From the NCBI GenBank assembly GCA_029260515.1, contig JAJDDC010000102.1, positions 62,001 to 126,000 of the forward strand: 64,000 nt of DNA, in the 5' to 3' direction. The stretch comes from Phycisphaerales bacterium (GTDB lineage: Bacteria; Planctomycetota; Phycisphaerae; Phycisphaerales; UBA1924). A model generated the notes under the pieces. That model was not told where the DNA came from and did not search any database. It was given only the letters and a program-made list of their open reading frames with translations. A program made the position numbers and the translations under genes. The number at the start of each line of letters is the position of its first letter. Positions within the stretch are counted from its first letter, which is position 1. Below are positions 9,625-18,283 of this stretch, piece after piece.

Positions 9625-10448
9625 GCGGGGGCTCCCTCGAAGACGGTGCCGGCGCCCGTGCGGGCGCTGGCGATGGGCGTGTCGGCGTTGGCCGAGGCGA
9701 TGACGACGCGTCCGACGCCGCCCGTGATCGCCTCCTCGGCGGCGAGGACCTTGTTCTTCATCCGCCCCTTCGCGGCGGCTCGCACCACCTCGTCGCTCGC
9801 GCCAGCGGTCGCGATCAGGCTGGAAGGATCGGAAGGGTCTCGGAGCACGCCCGGGACGTTGGAGAGGAGCAGCAGCTCGTCGGCGCCCAGGGCGGAGGCT
9901 GTGATCGCCGCGGCCCGGTCGGCGTCTACATTGATCGCCTCGTTGTCCGCGCTCAGTGCTGGCGGGCACAGCACGGGCGTGCGTGCGTGGTCGAGGAGCA
10001 TGTTCAGGAACACGCCGTCCACGTGCTCGACACGCCCGGTCAGGTCGTCGCGGATGATGACGGTGCGCCCGTCCTCGACGGCGCGTATGGCGTCCTTGCG
10101 CGCGCCCCGCCAGAGCCCGCCGTCGATGCCCGACAGGCCGACCGCGTCCACGCCGAGCTGGTGCAGCCGCTCAACGACGCTCTTGTTGATCTTGCCGCAG
10201 TAGACCATCTCGAATATCTCGAGGGTCTTGCGGTTGGTCCGGCGGCTGGTGTGCCCCGACGGGCTGGTGATGAACGCGGGCGGGTGGCCGAGTTGTTCGG
10301 AGACGATGTTGGTCTCGTGCGAGCCGCCGTGGACGAGCACGACGCGGGCGCCGTCGCGGACGAGGGAGGCGATCTCGTTGAGGGCGGGTTCGAGGTCGAT
10401 GCCCTCGCCGCCGCCGATCTTTATGACGATTGTGCGTGGTGTGGTCAT
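9621..10448 (-). CDS. lysZ: [LysW]-aminoadipate/glutamate kinase
   Basis: The 275-residue amino-acid kinase phosphorylates the gamma or delta carboxyl of the LysW-bound substrate using ATP. It has the N-terminal VIKIGGGEG phosphate loop, VVLVHGGS, and the LysZ/ArgB-type block GHTSRRTNRKTLEIFEM. Toward the end are NVDADRAA and GRMKNKVLAA, which form the ATP site. It resembles N-acetylglutamate kinase, but the cluster context points to the carrier-bound version. Whether the substrate is alpha-aminoadipate or glutamate is not decided by what I can see. It lies 10 bases after lysY. Confidence 0.87.
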   Translation of the reverse strand: MTTPRTIVIKIGGGEGIDLEPALNEIASLVRDGARVVLVHGGSHETNIVSEQLGHPPAFITSPSGHTSRRTNRKTLEIFEMVYCGKINKSVVERLHQLGVDAVGLSGIDGGLWRGARKDAIRAVEDGRTVIIRDDLTGRVEHVDGVFLNMLLDHARTPVLCPPALSADNEAINVDADRAAAITASALGADELLLLSNVPGVLRDPSDPSSLIATAGASDEVVRAAAKGRMKNKVLAAEEAITGGVGRVVIASANADTPIASARTGAGTVFEGAPA

Positions 10449-10458
10449 TGGTCGTTGC

Positions 10459-11487
10459 TCAGACGGGGTGCAAGCCCGGGAAAGTGAGGCCCGTGGTCTC
10501 GGGGAGACCCAGGGCGGCGTTCATGGACTGGACGGCGCTGCCCGCGGCGCCCTTCATCAGGTTGTCGATCGCGCAGATCGACACGATCCGCCCCGTGCGT
10601 TCATCGACGTCGAAGCCCACATCGGCGTAGTTTGAGCCCGCGAGGATCTTGGGGTCGGGCAGGCGGTGGATGCCCGTTCGCTCGCGGACGATGCGGACGA
10701 ACGGCTCGGACGCGTACGCCTCGCGGTAGTGCTTCCACAACTCGCGGTGGTCGATGGGCTTGGTCGGGATGACGTGGGCGGTGCACATCGCCCCGCGGAC
10801 CATCTCGATCGCGGTCACGCACACGTCGAGCGTGAACTCGCCGAGCGCCTGGGTCACCTCCGCGGCGTGCCGGTGCCCGGTCGGGGCGTATGTGCGGACC
10901 GCGCCCGAGCGCTCCGGGTGGTGCGAGGACGCGGACGACTCGGCTCCGGCCTCGGACGATCCGACCTTGATGTCGGCGATGACGCGTTCGATCAGCCCGG
11001 CCCGGGCGAGGGGGAGCAGCGCGAGGTTCATCGCCGTCGCGTTGCAGCCGACGCCCGAGATCAGGCGGGCGCCCTTCATCTGCTCGCGGTGCAGCTCGGG
11101 CAGGCCGTAGACCGCGTCGCTCAGGCGACCGGGGTTCGGGTGCTCGTCGCCGTACCACTCCTTGTACGCCGAGCCCGAGCGGAGGCGGAAGTCGGCCGAC
11201 AAGTCGATGACGGTCTTGCCCAGCCCGAGCCAGTGGTCGATCTTGCCCGCGGCGTGCCCGTGGGGCATGCACAGGAACAGGACGTCAACCTCGCCGATCT
11301 CGTCGGGGCTGCGGAATACGAGCTCGCTCTGGCCCCGCAGGTTTGGGTGGACGCGGTGGACGGGCTGGCCCTCGAGCTTGCGAGAGCTGGCGCCCACGAC
11401 CTCGGATTCTGGGTGGGCCAGGAGGAGTCGGAGGAGCTCACCGCCGGTGTACCCGGAAGCGCCGATGATCGCGGTCGAAACAGTCAT
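10459..11487 (-). CDS. lysY: [LysW]-aminoadipyl/glutamyl phosphate reductase
   Basis: The 342-residue enzyme reduces the acyl phosphate made by LysZ to a semialdehyde with NADPH. The NADP-binding motif GASGYTGGE is at 9-17 and the catalytic Cys is at 148 in SGVGCNATAMN. The conserved VGSSEAGAESSASSHHPER block matches the ArgC/LysY family. The start ATG at 11487 overlaps the lysX stop as ATGA. In ordinary ArgC the same chemistry is done on N-acetylglutamyl phosphate; the LysW neighbours favour LysY. Confidence 0.88.
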   Translation of the reverse strand: MTVSTAIIGASGYTGGELLRLLLAHPESEVVGASSRKLEGQPVHRVHPNLRGQSELVFRSPDEIGEVDVLFLCMPHGHAAGKIDHWLGLGKTVIDLSADFRLRSGSAYKEWYGDEHPNPGRLSDAVYGLPELHREQMKGARLISGVGCNATAMNLALLPLARAGLIERVIADIKVGSSEAGAESSASSHHPERSGAVRTYAPTGHRHAAEVTQALGEFTLDVCVTAIEMVRGAMCTAHVIPTKPIDHRELWKHYREAYASEPFVRIVRERTGIHRLPDPKILAGSNYADVGFDVDERTGRIVSICAIDNLMKGAAGSAVQSMNAALGLPETTGLTFPGLHPV

Positions 11488-12371
11488 GAACTGGGTCCAG
11501 CGGTGGCTGCGACGTCCGACGCCAAGGATGAAACGAGACAGATGGCGTGGTCCACGATCGCGCCGGGGATATCCACGCCGGTCGCGTCGATGGAGTTGCG
11601 GAACTCCATGGAGTGGTTGATCTCGTTGACGAGCAGGCCGCGGCGCGGGCACTCGAACAGGTCGATGGCGACAGCGTCGCCCCCGACACACGCTGCGGCC
11701 CGGCGGCAGATGTCCGCGATCTCGGGCGTCACGTCGATGCCCTTGGCCGACCCGCCCCGGGCGGTGTTGGTGATCCAGTGCTCGCTCGTTCGGGCGATGG
11801 CGGCGATCGGCTCGCCCCCGACGACGAAGACGCGGAGGTCGCGGTCGGGCTTGGCGATGAACTCCTGGACGTAGAAGACCTGGTGGGAGACCGAGCCCAG
11901 GACATCCTTGTGCTCGATGATCGCCTCGGCAGCGTGCCGGTCGTTGACCCGCGAGACAAGGCGACCCCACGAGCCGACCGTTGGCTTGATCACGCACGGG
12001 TACCCGACGTTCTCGCAAGCCTCCAGCGCCGCCTCGGGCGAGAGCGCGACGACGGTCCTCGGCGAGGGGACGCCCGCGGTCTCGAGGGCGAGTGTGGTGC
12101 GGAGCTTGTCGGCGCACAGCTCGATGCTGTCGGCGGGGTTCACGCACCGGACGCCGTACGACTCGAGGATCCGGACCGCGTTCAGGGACGAGGTCAGGCT
12201 CAGCGAGCGGTCGATGACGAGGTCGAACTCCCGCCACCGCCCCGCGTCGCCCAGGTCGAAGACGGGCTCGCGGAGGTCGATTGTCTCGGCACGCAGACCG
12301 CGGTGTTCGATCGCGTCAAGGACGAGTCGTTCCTCGACGCGGAGGCGTGTGTGAAGCATGGCGATGCGCAA
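11484..12371 (-). CDS. lysX: LysW ligase (alpha-aminoadipate/glutamate-LysW ligase, ATP-grasp)
   Basis: This ATP-grasp ligase attaches the amino group of alpha-aminoadipate (or glutamate) to the C-terminal Glu of LysW. Landmarks are CADKLRTTLALETAGVPSP, the ATP-binding VIKPTVGSWGRLVSRV, YVQEFIAKPDRDLRVFVV and the metal-binding end LVNEINHSMEFRNS. I chose the TTG at 12371: it has GGAG seven bases upstream and gives MRIAMLHTRLR, matching the usual LysX N-terminus and about 295 residues. The open frame continues upstream to 12482 but crosses a palindromic element that is not part of the family. Confidence 0.88.
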   Translation of the reverse strand: MRIAMLHTRLRVEERLVLDAIEHRGLRAETIDLREPVFDLGDAGRWREFDLVIDRSLSLTSSLNAVRILESYGVRCVNPADSIELCADKLRTTLALETAGVPSPRTVVALSPEAALEACENVGYPCVIKPTVGSWGRLVSRVNDRHAAEAIIEHKDVLGSVSHQVFYVQEFIAKPDRDLRVFVVGGEPIAAIARTSEHWITNTARGGSAKGIDVTPEIADICRRAAACVGGDAVAIDLFECPRRGLLVNEINHSMEFRNSIDATGVDIPGAIVDHAICLVSSLASDVAATAGPSS

Positions 12372-12389
12372 GGTCGTTCTCCGGGTCTC

Positions 12390-12453
12390 GGTGGTGCGGG
12401 CTTCTCGCCCGTCATCTCGCAGGAACTCGTACGGGCTGGAAGCCCGTACCACC
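12390..12453. repeat. REP-like palindromic element between lysW and lysX
   Basis: Arms at 12390-12412 and 12431-12453 are imperfect reverse complements (GGTGGTGCGGGCTTCTCGCC against GGCTGGAAGCCCGTACCACC). This large hairpin would form in the transcript between lysW and lysX. The shape resembles bacterial REP elements. It could stabilise the lysW message or be an inert repeat. Confidence 0.6.
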
Positions 12454-12478
12454 AGGTGCTGGGACTCGCGGATACTGG

Positions 12479-12667
12479 TCACTCGCCCCAGTCTTCCTCG
12501 ACCTCGGGGGCGAGCTCCAGGCGGATCGGCTCGCGGCTGGTGACCTCAAGCTCGGCGCTGCACTCGCCGCACGTCGCGATCTGCCCAGCCAAGGGCGAGC
12601 GATCGAAACGGATCTCGGCGGCGCACTCGGGGCACTCGGCGGTGATGCGCTGGGTGGACTGGCTCAT
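12479..12667 (-). CDS. lysW: LysW amino-group carrier protein
   Basis: The 62-residue acidic carrier protects the amino group of the biosynthetic intermediate throughout lysine (or arginine) synthesis. It has a zinc ribbon with CPEC near the N-terminus and CGEC about 20 residues later, and ends in the diagnostic EDWGE, whose terminal Glu is the attachment point. It is the first gene of the minus-strand cluster lysW-lysX-lysY-lysZ-lysK. The aminotransferase LysJ/ArgD is not in this window. Confidence 0.93.
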   Translation of the reverse strand: MSQSTQRITAECPECAAEIRFDRSPLAGQIATCGECSAELEVTSREPIRLELAPEVEEDWGE

Positions 12668-12740
12668 GGTCGTGTCCTCTCGTGATGCCCTCGCGGGCGG
12701 GTGTGAACAGGTCTGGGCGAACGGGTCAAAAACGAAAAAA

Positions 12741-12761
12741 CCCCCGAACGATGTCCGGGGG
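12741..12761 (-). terminator. Rho-independent terminator upstream of lysW
   Basis: On the minus strand a nine-base-pair stem (CCCCCGGAC with GTTCGGGGG, loop ATC) is followed directly by six T residues. It lies about 75 bases upstream of the lysW start and about 40 bases after the small lysine-rich reading frame. It could simply end that transcript or act as an attenuator for the lys cluster. Confidence 0.75.
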
Positions 12762-12801
12762 TTGCCGTGGTTCCTGGAGCGGCCGGGCCGAGTGTTTGGA
12801 C

Positions 12802-12888
12802 TCAGCTCCGACCGCGCACCGCCGCGGCGATCACCCGGACGCTCTGGGCGTCTTTGGCTTTCGTCGCTTTGGTGCAGGTGATCTTCAT
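12802..12888 (-). CDS. 28-residue lysine-rich small ORF (possible leader peptide)
   Basis: An ATG at 12888 opens a 28-codon frame beginning MKITCTKATKAK, with four Lys in the first twelve codons and three Arg near the end, closing with TGA at 12802. A purine-rich AGAG lies just upstream. The intrinsic terminator at 12741-12761 follows and lysW begins beyond it. The arrangement (Lys-rich short peptide, terminator, lysine genes) resembles attenuator leaders, but I see no clear antiterminator pairing. It could instead be an independent tiny gene or chance. Confidence 0.4.
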   Translation of the reverse strand: MKITCTKATKAKDAQSVRVIAAAVRGRS

Positions 12889-12971
12889 TGCTCTACTGGT
12901 CCGCCCCTGGTCGGGCGTGGGGCAAGTGTAGCCGGGCGCCGGTCCGCGTCAAGCGGTCCGCGACGCGCCGG

Positions 12972-14558
12972 TCAGCGGACCCCGCCGGATGTCCCCCGCA
13001 ACGCGCTGGCACAGGCCTCGAGCAGGGCCAGGCGGCTGATGGGCTTGCTGGCGTAAGCCGTGCACCCGGCGGCGATGCTGTCGGATCGGTCGGAGTCGAG
13101 GGCGTGGGCCGTGAGCGCGATGATCGGGGCCTCGCACCCCTGCTCGCGGAGGGAACGCGTCGCGGCGTGCCCGTCGAGCTCAGGCATCTGGATGTCCATG
13201 AGGATCAGATCGACGCGCCTGCCAGCGCTCGTGAGTGATTCGTACGCCCCGATCGCCTCGCGTCCGTTCGACGTGGAGACCACCTCGACGCCGCTCTTCT
13301 CCAGGAAATGGGCGATGAGGCGTTGATTGTCCCGGCCGTCCTCGGCCAGGAGGACGAGCAGACCGGGCGGGAGGCTCGGGGCCTGCGTCTGGGCATCGGA
13401 CGCCGTGCGATCGGCAAGTTCCAGCTCGGCCGCCGGCGCGGGCATGGTGACCCTGAAGACGGAGCCTGCCCCCGGGTTGGTGGAACGCAGGGACACATCG
13501 CCGCCGAGCAGACGCGCGAGGCGCCTCGAGATTGTCAGACCGAGGCCTGTGCCCCCGATGCGTCTGGACATCGTCGAATCGCCACGCTCGAAGGGCTCGA
13601 ACAGACCTTCGATCAGGCCCGGGTCGATCCCGGGGCCGGTGTCGCTGACATCGATCGTCCAGATGCCCGTCGTCTCGTTGTACGAGGACGAGATGACAAC
13701 CTCCCCGCCCGCGGTGAACTTGACCGCGTTGGACGCGAGGTTCAGCAGGATCTGACGCAGGCGTGTCTCGTCGGCGCTTACGGCGGGAGGGCAGGGCGCG
13801 GGCGCCTCGACCCGGAGCACGATGCCCTTCTCGGCGGCGTTGGCCTCGAGCAGGCGCCCGACGCTGGCGAGGAACTCGCCGGGGTCCACTACGGTGCGCT
13901 TGATCAGCATCCTCCCGGCCTCGATCCGTGAGAAATCAAGGATGTCGTTGAGGATCTCGAGCAGGTGCCTTGCGTTGGCGTGGACGATGCCGACCGGCTC
14001 GCGGCACGCCTCCGGCAGCCCCGGGCTCTCCAGCATTGCCTCGGCGTACCCGAGGATCGCGGTCATCGGTGTTCGAATCTCGTGGCTCATGCTTGCCAGG
14101 AAGTTGCTCTTCGCGAGCCCCGCCGCCTCCGCCGCGATCTGTGCATCGACGAGCCTGCGTTTCTGCGATTCTTCGGCGCTCACGTCCCGCACGATCACGA
14201 GCAGGCCGGTGACCCGCCCCTCACGGACGACCGGTGTCTTGCGGTGCTCGAAGACATGCTCGTCGCCGTTCTCCTGCGGGAAGCGCTCGTAGTAGGTCAC
14301 CGCCTCCTTGCGGGCGAAGACCCGCTCGTCGGTCTGCGTGCATCGGTCGAACACTTCGGCAAACTGCGGACGCAGCACCTTGAGCTGGTCGTTTGTCTTG
14401 CCGACCACGTCGTCGCGCGTGAGCGACATGCGCTCGACGCCCGGCGCGTTCGCGGCGATGATCCGGCCGCGCGTGTCCTTCACGTACACCGAGTCCGTCA
14501 TCGCGTCGAGCAGCGCGCTCATGAACTCTGCTTCGTTTCCCTGCAGTTGATCCGTCAC
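12972..14558 (-). CDS. Hybrid sensor histidine kinase (PAS-HisKA-HATPase-REC)
   Basis: A 528-residue signalling protein without visible membrane segments, so probably cytoplasmic. An N-terminal PAS domain spans about residues 12-130 (AMTDSVYVKDTRGRIIAAN). A HisKA dimerisation domain follows with SHEIRTPM (phospho-His about 159). The HATPase has N box NLASNAVKF, G1 DTGPGID and G2 GGTGLGLTI. A C-terminal receiver domain has the phospho-acceptor Asp in LILMDIQMPELDG (about 455). I chose the GTG at 14558 because GAGGAGA lies upstream. No output regulator is adjacent, so the pathway is unknown. Confidence 0.85.
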   Translation of the reverse strand: MTDQLQGNEAEFMSALLDAMTDSVYVKDTRGRIIAANAPGVERMSLTRDDVVGKTNDQLKVLRPQFAEVFDRCTQTDERVFARKEAVTYYERFPQENGDEHVFEHRKTPVVREGRVTGLLVIVRDVSAEESQKRRLVDAQIAAEAAGLAKSNFLASMSHEIRTPMTAILGYAEAMLESPGLPEACREPVGIVHANARHLLEILNDILDFSRIEAGRMLIKRTVVDPGEFLASVGRLLEANAAEKGIVLRVEAPAPCPPAVSADETRLRQILLNLASNAVKFTAGGEVVISSSYNETTGIWTIDVSDTGPGIDPGLIEGLFEPFERGDSTMSRRIGGTGLGLTISRRLARLLGGDVSLRSTNPGAGSVFRVTMPAPAAELELADRTASDAQTQAPSLPPGLLVLLAEDGRDNQRLIAHFLEKSGVEVVSTSNGREAIGAYESLTSAGRRVDLILMDIQMPELDGHAATRSLREQGCEAPIIALTAHALDSDRSDSIAAGCTAYASKPISRLALLEACASALRGTSGGVR

Positions 14559-14822
14559 GCCGGTCTCCTCGAGGATCGTTCGCCGCAGAGAGTGGCGCAC
14601 GAGCCTAACCCGGGGGACACAAGCCTGCAGGCGCCGCGGGCATGTGATTCACTTCTGCTGAGATCTCATTGCGACGGGCCCATCGAATCGCGTAATTTCA
14701 CCCGGAACTGCCGCGGGCACGGCACCGAGATTAGAACCAGTCTGATGTCTCGGGTCCACGAGCCACTGTCCGTGCGGCCCACTCGACCCGCCACTGCCAC
14801 GCCATACAACGCGGGTCCACGC

Positions 14823-15656
14823 TCACCCCAGGGCGCAGCTGCGTCCGTGCCGGGCGTTGTAGTCCTGGTGGTCCTCCTCGGCTTCGTAGAACGGGCCGGC
14901 CGGCTCGATCTGCGTCACGATCTCGCGTCCTGCGTACTTGTCGGTCTTCGAGAGGCGTTGCACGTACGACCTGGCCATGTCAATCTGGGCGTCGCCAACG
15001 GCGAAGATCGCGCTGCGGTACTGGCTCCCTACGTCCGGGCCCTGTCGGTCCCGCTGCATCGGGTTGTGCATCGAGAAGAACGCGTCGAGCAACGCCTCGT
15101 ATCCCACCTCGCTCGGGTCGTAGACCACGCGCACGGCCTCGGCGTGCCCGGTCGAGCCCGAGCAGACCTGGCGGTACGTCGGGTCCTTCGTCCGCCCACC
15201 CTGGTAGCCGCTCGCCGCGTCGATGACGCCCGGGATCTGCTGGAAGCGGTCCTCGACACCCCAGAAACAGCCGGCGGCGAAATAGGCGGTCTCGGTCTTC
15301 GGCGGGCGGGACCGCGCTGGCGTTTCCTCGTCGGCGCCGATGAACTCGAGCGAGACCGAGTTGAGGCAGTGCCGCTCGCCCGTCGGCGGCGGCCCATCGG
15401 GGAAAACGTGCCCGAGGTGGGCGTCGCAGCGGGCGCAGACGATCTCGGTGCGGGTCATGCCGTGGGAGCCGTCCTCGACGCGGGCGATGTGGTCGGGATC
15501 GACGGGCTCGGTGAAGCTGGGCCAGCCCGAGCCCGAGTCGAACTTGGCGTTGGAGCGGAACAGCGGCAGCCCGCACAGGCGGCAGACGTATACGCCGTCG
15601 CGTTTGTTGTCGAGCAAGTTGCCGCAGAAGGGGGGTTCGGTGCCCTTGCGGAGCAA
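14823..15656 (-). CDS. msrBA: Fused peptide methionine sulfoxide reductase MsrB-MsrA
   Basis: A two-domain repair enzyme that reduces both epimers of methionine sulfoxide. The N-terminal MsrB domain has Zn-binding CRLC and CARC pairs, SGSGWPSF, and the catalytic Cys in [11 protein letters not shown]. The C-terminal MsrA domain has [12 protein letters not shown] with its nucleophilic Cys and [11 protein letters not shown]. The coding similarity continues upstream of 15656: in-frame residues [10 protein letters not shown] are typical MsrB. No ATG or GTG exists in that frame back to the stop near 15820, while an ATG at about 15794 is in another frame. The start is therefore unresolved; a frameshift or unusual start codon is possible. 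15656 is only the first conventional (TTG) codon. Confidence 0.85.
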   Translation of the reverse strand: MLRKGTEPPFCGNLLDNKRDGVYVCRLCGLPLFRSNAKFDSGSGWPSFTEPVDPDHIARVEDGSHGMTRTEIVCARCDAHLGHVFPDGPPPTGERHCLNSVSLEFIGADEETPARSRPPKTETAYFAAGCFWGVEDRFQQIPGVIDAASGYQGGRTKDPTYRQVCSGSTGHAEAVRVVYDPSEVGYEALLDAFFSMHNPMQRDRQGPDVGSQYRSAIFAVGDAQIDMARSYVQRLSKTDKYAGREIVTQIEPAGPFYEAEEDHQDYNARHGRSCALG

Positions 15657-15876
15657 GACCTTGCGCTGCTCGTCGGTCAGGTCGGCGGCGAGGCGTGCGA
15701 CCGCGTCGGCGCCGAGCGGGCGGATGTCGTGTCCGGAACTGGAGATGTTCTGGAGGCGGGCTGGGGCGTGCGTGCGTCGGATGTCGTGCTCCCATGAATA
15801 CGTCGCCGGACTTCACAGTCACCTGTCGACGCATGAACACCGTACGAGCGCACAGTATTCCCATACGAGCTCGGGC

Positions 15877-16926
15877 TCAAGGCAGTTCAATGATCCGAAC
15901 GCGGCAGCTCGCGTGACCCGGATCGGTCATCCCCCCCACCGTCGCCCACCGCCCGCCCCCGAGCGGCGCCAGGCCGCGCAGGTCCATGACGGCTGGCCCT
16001 GGCGGGTCCACCACGTCGAACGTCCCGCTGTCAGGATCGAAGACAAGCAACTGGTCGAGCGGCGCCGACGGGCGCCCGTCGTAGCCGACGCCCGAGATGT
16101 TGTACGGGTTGTCCGTCCCGCCCAGGATGAGGATCGGGCCGGTGTGCGCGTGCGTCGCGTTGGCCGCGGCCCGGTAGGTCGGGCGCCCGGGGTGGGGCGG
16201 CGCGGTCCGCCACGTGATCCGCCCGGGCTCGCCCGCGTCCAGGCGCCCGATGTAGACGGCGCCGGAGATCGCGTAGCCGCCCTCGCTCGTCACGCCGTCG
16301 CACACGAGAAGCGTGTCGCCCGAGATCCCGCCCGCGTGCCCGAACAGGCCCGGGCCGGGGAGCGGGTCGCCGTTCGTCCACGCATCTGTCCGCGTGTCGT
16401 AGAACTGCACGTCGCGGACGTTGTCGTGCGCAGGGCCGTGCCAGCCGGAGACGAGCACGATCCAGCGGTCGCGCCAGACCGCGGCGAGCGTGTCGTCCAC
16501 CTCGACCGGCGGGGGCGCGAGTTCGTTCCAGGCGTCCGCCCGCGTGTCGTAGCGGAAGAGCCGCGGCTCGGTGACCTCTGTCCGCTCGTCCACGACGGCG
16601 TACCCGCCGATGAGGTACACCTCGCCCGCGACACACACGGCGCTGGCGCCGATCTTCCCGCGTCCCTCGAGCGCCGGGGCGTCGGCGATCCTCGCCCACG
16701 CGCCCGCGCCGGGGTCGAGGCGGGCGGAGGCAGTTGTGATCGAGGCCGGGTCCGCGGGGTCGGTGATGCCCATGAACGAGTAGAGCGTCCGCGAGCCGTC
16801 GGCGTTGGGCGCCGAGGCGACCGCGTTGTTCGAGATCGGTGTCGGGAACTCGGGCGGGGACCAGCGGGAGGTACATCCGGCCGATCCAATCGCGATGATG
16901 AGAAGAGGGCAGGTTCGCGGGCGCAC
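15877..16926 (-). CDS. Kelch-repeat-like lipoprotein
   Basis: The 349-residue protein begins with a lipoprotein signal peptide ending in the lipobox GSAGC, so it is probably anchored in the cell envelope. The rest shows recurring beta-propeller (Kelch/galactose-oxidase-like) blades with patterns such as CVAGEVYLIGGYAVV, LFRYDTRADAWNELAPPP and VQFYDTRTDAWTNGDPLPG. Such propellers bind ligands or surface polymers; no catalytic residues of galactose oxidase can be assigned. It starts with GTG. Function unknown. Confidence 0.7.
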   Translation of the reverse strand: MRPRTCPLLIIAIGSAGCTSRWSPPEFPTPISNNAVASAPNADGSRTLYSFMGITDPADPASITTASARLDPGAGAWARIADAPALEGRGKIGASAVCVAGEVYLIGGYAVVDERTEVTEPRLFRYDTRADAWNELAPPPVEVDDTLAAVWRDRWIVLVSGWHGPAHDNVRDVQFYDTRTDAWTNGDPLPGPGLFGHAGGISGDTLLVCDGVTSEGGYAISGAVYIGRLDAGEPGRITWRTAPPHPGRPTYRAAANATHAHTGPILILGGTDNPYNISGVGYDGRPSAPLDQLLVFDPDSGTFDVVDPPGPAVMDLRGLAPLGGGRWATVGGMTDPGHASCRVRIIELP

Positions 16927-16991
16927 CCACCGAGGCTAGCAGATCGCGACCGGACGCCGCCGGCGGCGGCCGTGCACGACGCTCGATCGAA

Positions 16992-17020
16992 AAGGACCCG
17001 GCTCCTGGGCCGGGTCCTTC
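16992..17020. terminator. Probable bidirectional hairpin terminator
   Basis: The sequence forms a strong stem (AAGGACCCGG pairing with CCGGGTCCTT) flanked by an A tract on one side and T-rich bases on the other. It lies just downstream of the PEP-CTERM-like gene on the minus strand. Confidence 0.7.
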
Positions 17021-17045
17021 GGATTGCGTCCTGATGATCGCGGAT

Positions 17046-17765
17046 TCAGGCGCGTCGGCGCCTGGTCATGATCAGGCCGGCGCCCGCGAGCGCGGCGAGC
17101 GAGCCCGGCGCCGGTGTGCTGTACGTCGCGCCGTTGAGGGCGATTGTGTAGCTGCCGACCGCGTCAAGGAAGCTGTTCTCCCAGTGGTCAAACGCGCCCG
17201 CGTCCGGGTTCGGGCCCCAGAGCGCGTTGCTGAGACCGAGCGTCGCGAGATTCTCGCCCGCGGCGTCCTCCGGGTCGTTGTCAAACCCCGAGATCGCGAG
17301 GATGTACTGCTGCCCTTCGACAAGCGAAGGCGGGTTGTCGAAGACGTCGCCGGGGTACGAGCCGGGGTCGGTCAGCAGCGATTTGAAGATGTTCGTGGGC
17401 GAGTCGTTGTTGCCCATGACGACGTTGCCCTGGAGATCGAACAACCACAGACGCGAATCGAGGAACCCGCCCGCGTTCGGGTCCTGGTGCGGGTCGGTCG
17501 TCGCGTAGAACTCCTCGGCATCGGTCACCGTGATGCAGTAGGCGTCGACCCAGTCGAACCGGATCTGCGCAATCTCTGGGAAGAAATCGATGCCGCCCGT
17601 GATTGTCGTCAGCGGCCCGACGCCGACGGTGTCCTGGAAGCCGGCGGGGGCCGGGAAGTCACCGGCGTCCCCGCCGCCGTCGATCTGCTCGTCCCAGGTC
17701 TGTGCGTACGCCGTGCCCGACGCCGCGATCGCGAAGCAAGCGATAAGTGCGCGTGTCATGGTCAT
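17046..17765 (-). CDS. PEP-CTERM-like exported protein
   Basis: The 239-residue protein has a clear signal peptide (MTMTRALIACFAIAASGTAYA) and an Asp/Gly-rich beta-strand domain with phrases such as LWLFDLQGNVVMGNNDS and YILAISGFDND. It ends with PAPGSLAALAGAGL followed by MTRRRRA. That tail (Pro motif, hydrophobic helix, Arg cluster) is the sorting signal recognised by exosortases, in the PAP-type variant common in planctomycetes. It is probably secreted and processed at the cell surface. A ribosome site GGGAGA lies just before the start codons at 17765 and 17759. Confidence 0.75.
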   Translation of the reverse strand: MTMTRALIACFAIAASGTAYAQTWDEQIDGGGDAGDFPAPAGFQDTVGVGPLTTITGGIDFFPEIAQIRFDWVDAYCITVTDAEEFYATTDPHQDPNAGGFLDSRLWLFDLQGNVVMGNNDSPTNIFKSLLTDPGSYPGDVFDNPPSLVEGQQYILAISGFDNDPEDAAGENLATLGLSNALWGPNPDAGAFDHWENSFLDAVGSYTIALNGATYSTPAPGSLAALAGAGLIMTRRRRA

Positions 17766-18283
17766 ATCTCCCGTCTCGTTTCATTGGGCGGGGGCCACGC
17801 GCTCTCGCCCAGTGCGTCGCAACATGGAGAAAACGGACCATCGTCTCCGCGTCGCTGTGACGACTGTGCCACGCGGATCGACTGTGCAAACAAATCACGC
17901 GCCGGGCGAGGGTCGCGCCCGTCCGGTCATGCCGGTTGTGCCGGTTGTGCGGGCCCTTGAGCGCCCGCGGGGCGCACCCGAGGTCCGCGAACACCGGGCA
18001 CGCTGGCCGACTCCGGGGGGACAACCCTTGGGTGCGACAACCAACGGCCGATGTTGCCGGGGGGCCTCGAATGGTGCGCACGCTCGCCGACCACTGATCG
18101 TCCCGGCGCGACTCAGTCGCGAGAACCCCTGCTCGGCATGGGTTTAGGACGCGAGGCGGTCGGGACTCGAACCCGCGGCAGCCGGTTCGCCAGTCCGGGG
18201 CAAGATCTCCGGAATGGCTGGAACTATCAGGACATGCGGACGCGGGTGCAGCCGGTGGGGGCAGTCGCCGATATACTCGGGCG
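17766..18283. other. Intergenic region with tRNA relic
   Basis: 518 bases without a convincing gene. It contains short GGTTGTGCCGGTTGTGC-type repeats near 17935-17955, a hairpin at 18124-18145 and a diverged tRNA 3'-half at 18151-18198. Open frames here lack family features. Confidence 0.6.
18151..18198 (-). repeat. Diverged tRNA 3'-half relic (possible old attachment site)
   Basis: These 48 bases align without gaps to the 3' half of the tRNA-Asp at 62,411-62,484 with about seven mismatches, and keep the T-arm GGTTCGAGTCCC on the minus strand. No 5' half follows. A hairpin lies immediately downstream (18124-18145), as after the intact tRNA. It may be a relic attachment site at the left edge of the metal-resistance block, or a fragment of another tRNA. 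Confidence 0.5.

Noticed and set aside
18151-18198. A functional tRNA on the minus strand
   Set aside because: Only the T arm and part of an anticodon arm are present; no D arm or 5' acceptor half follows.
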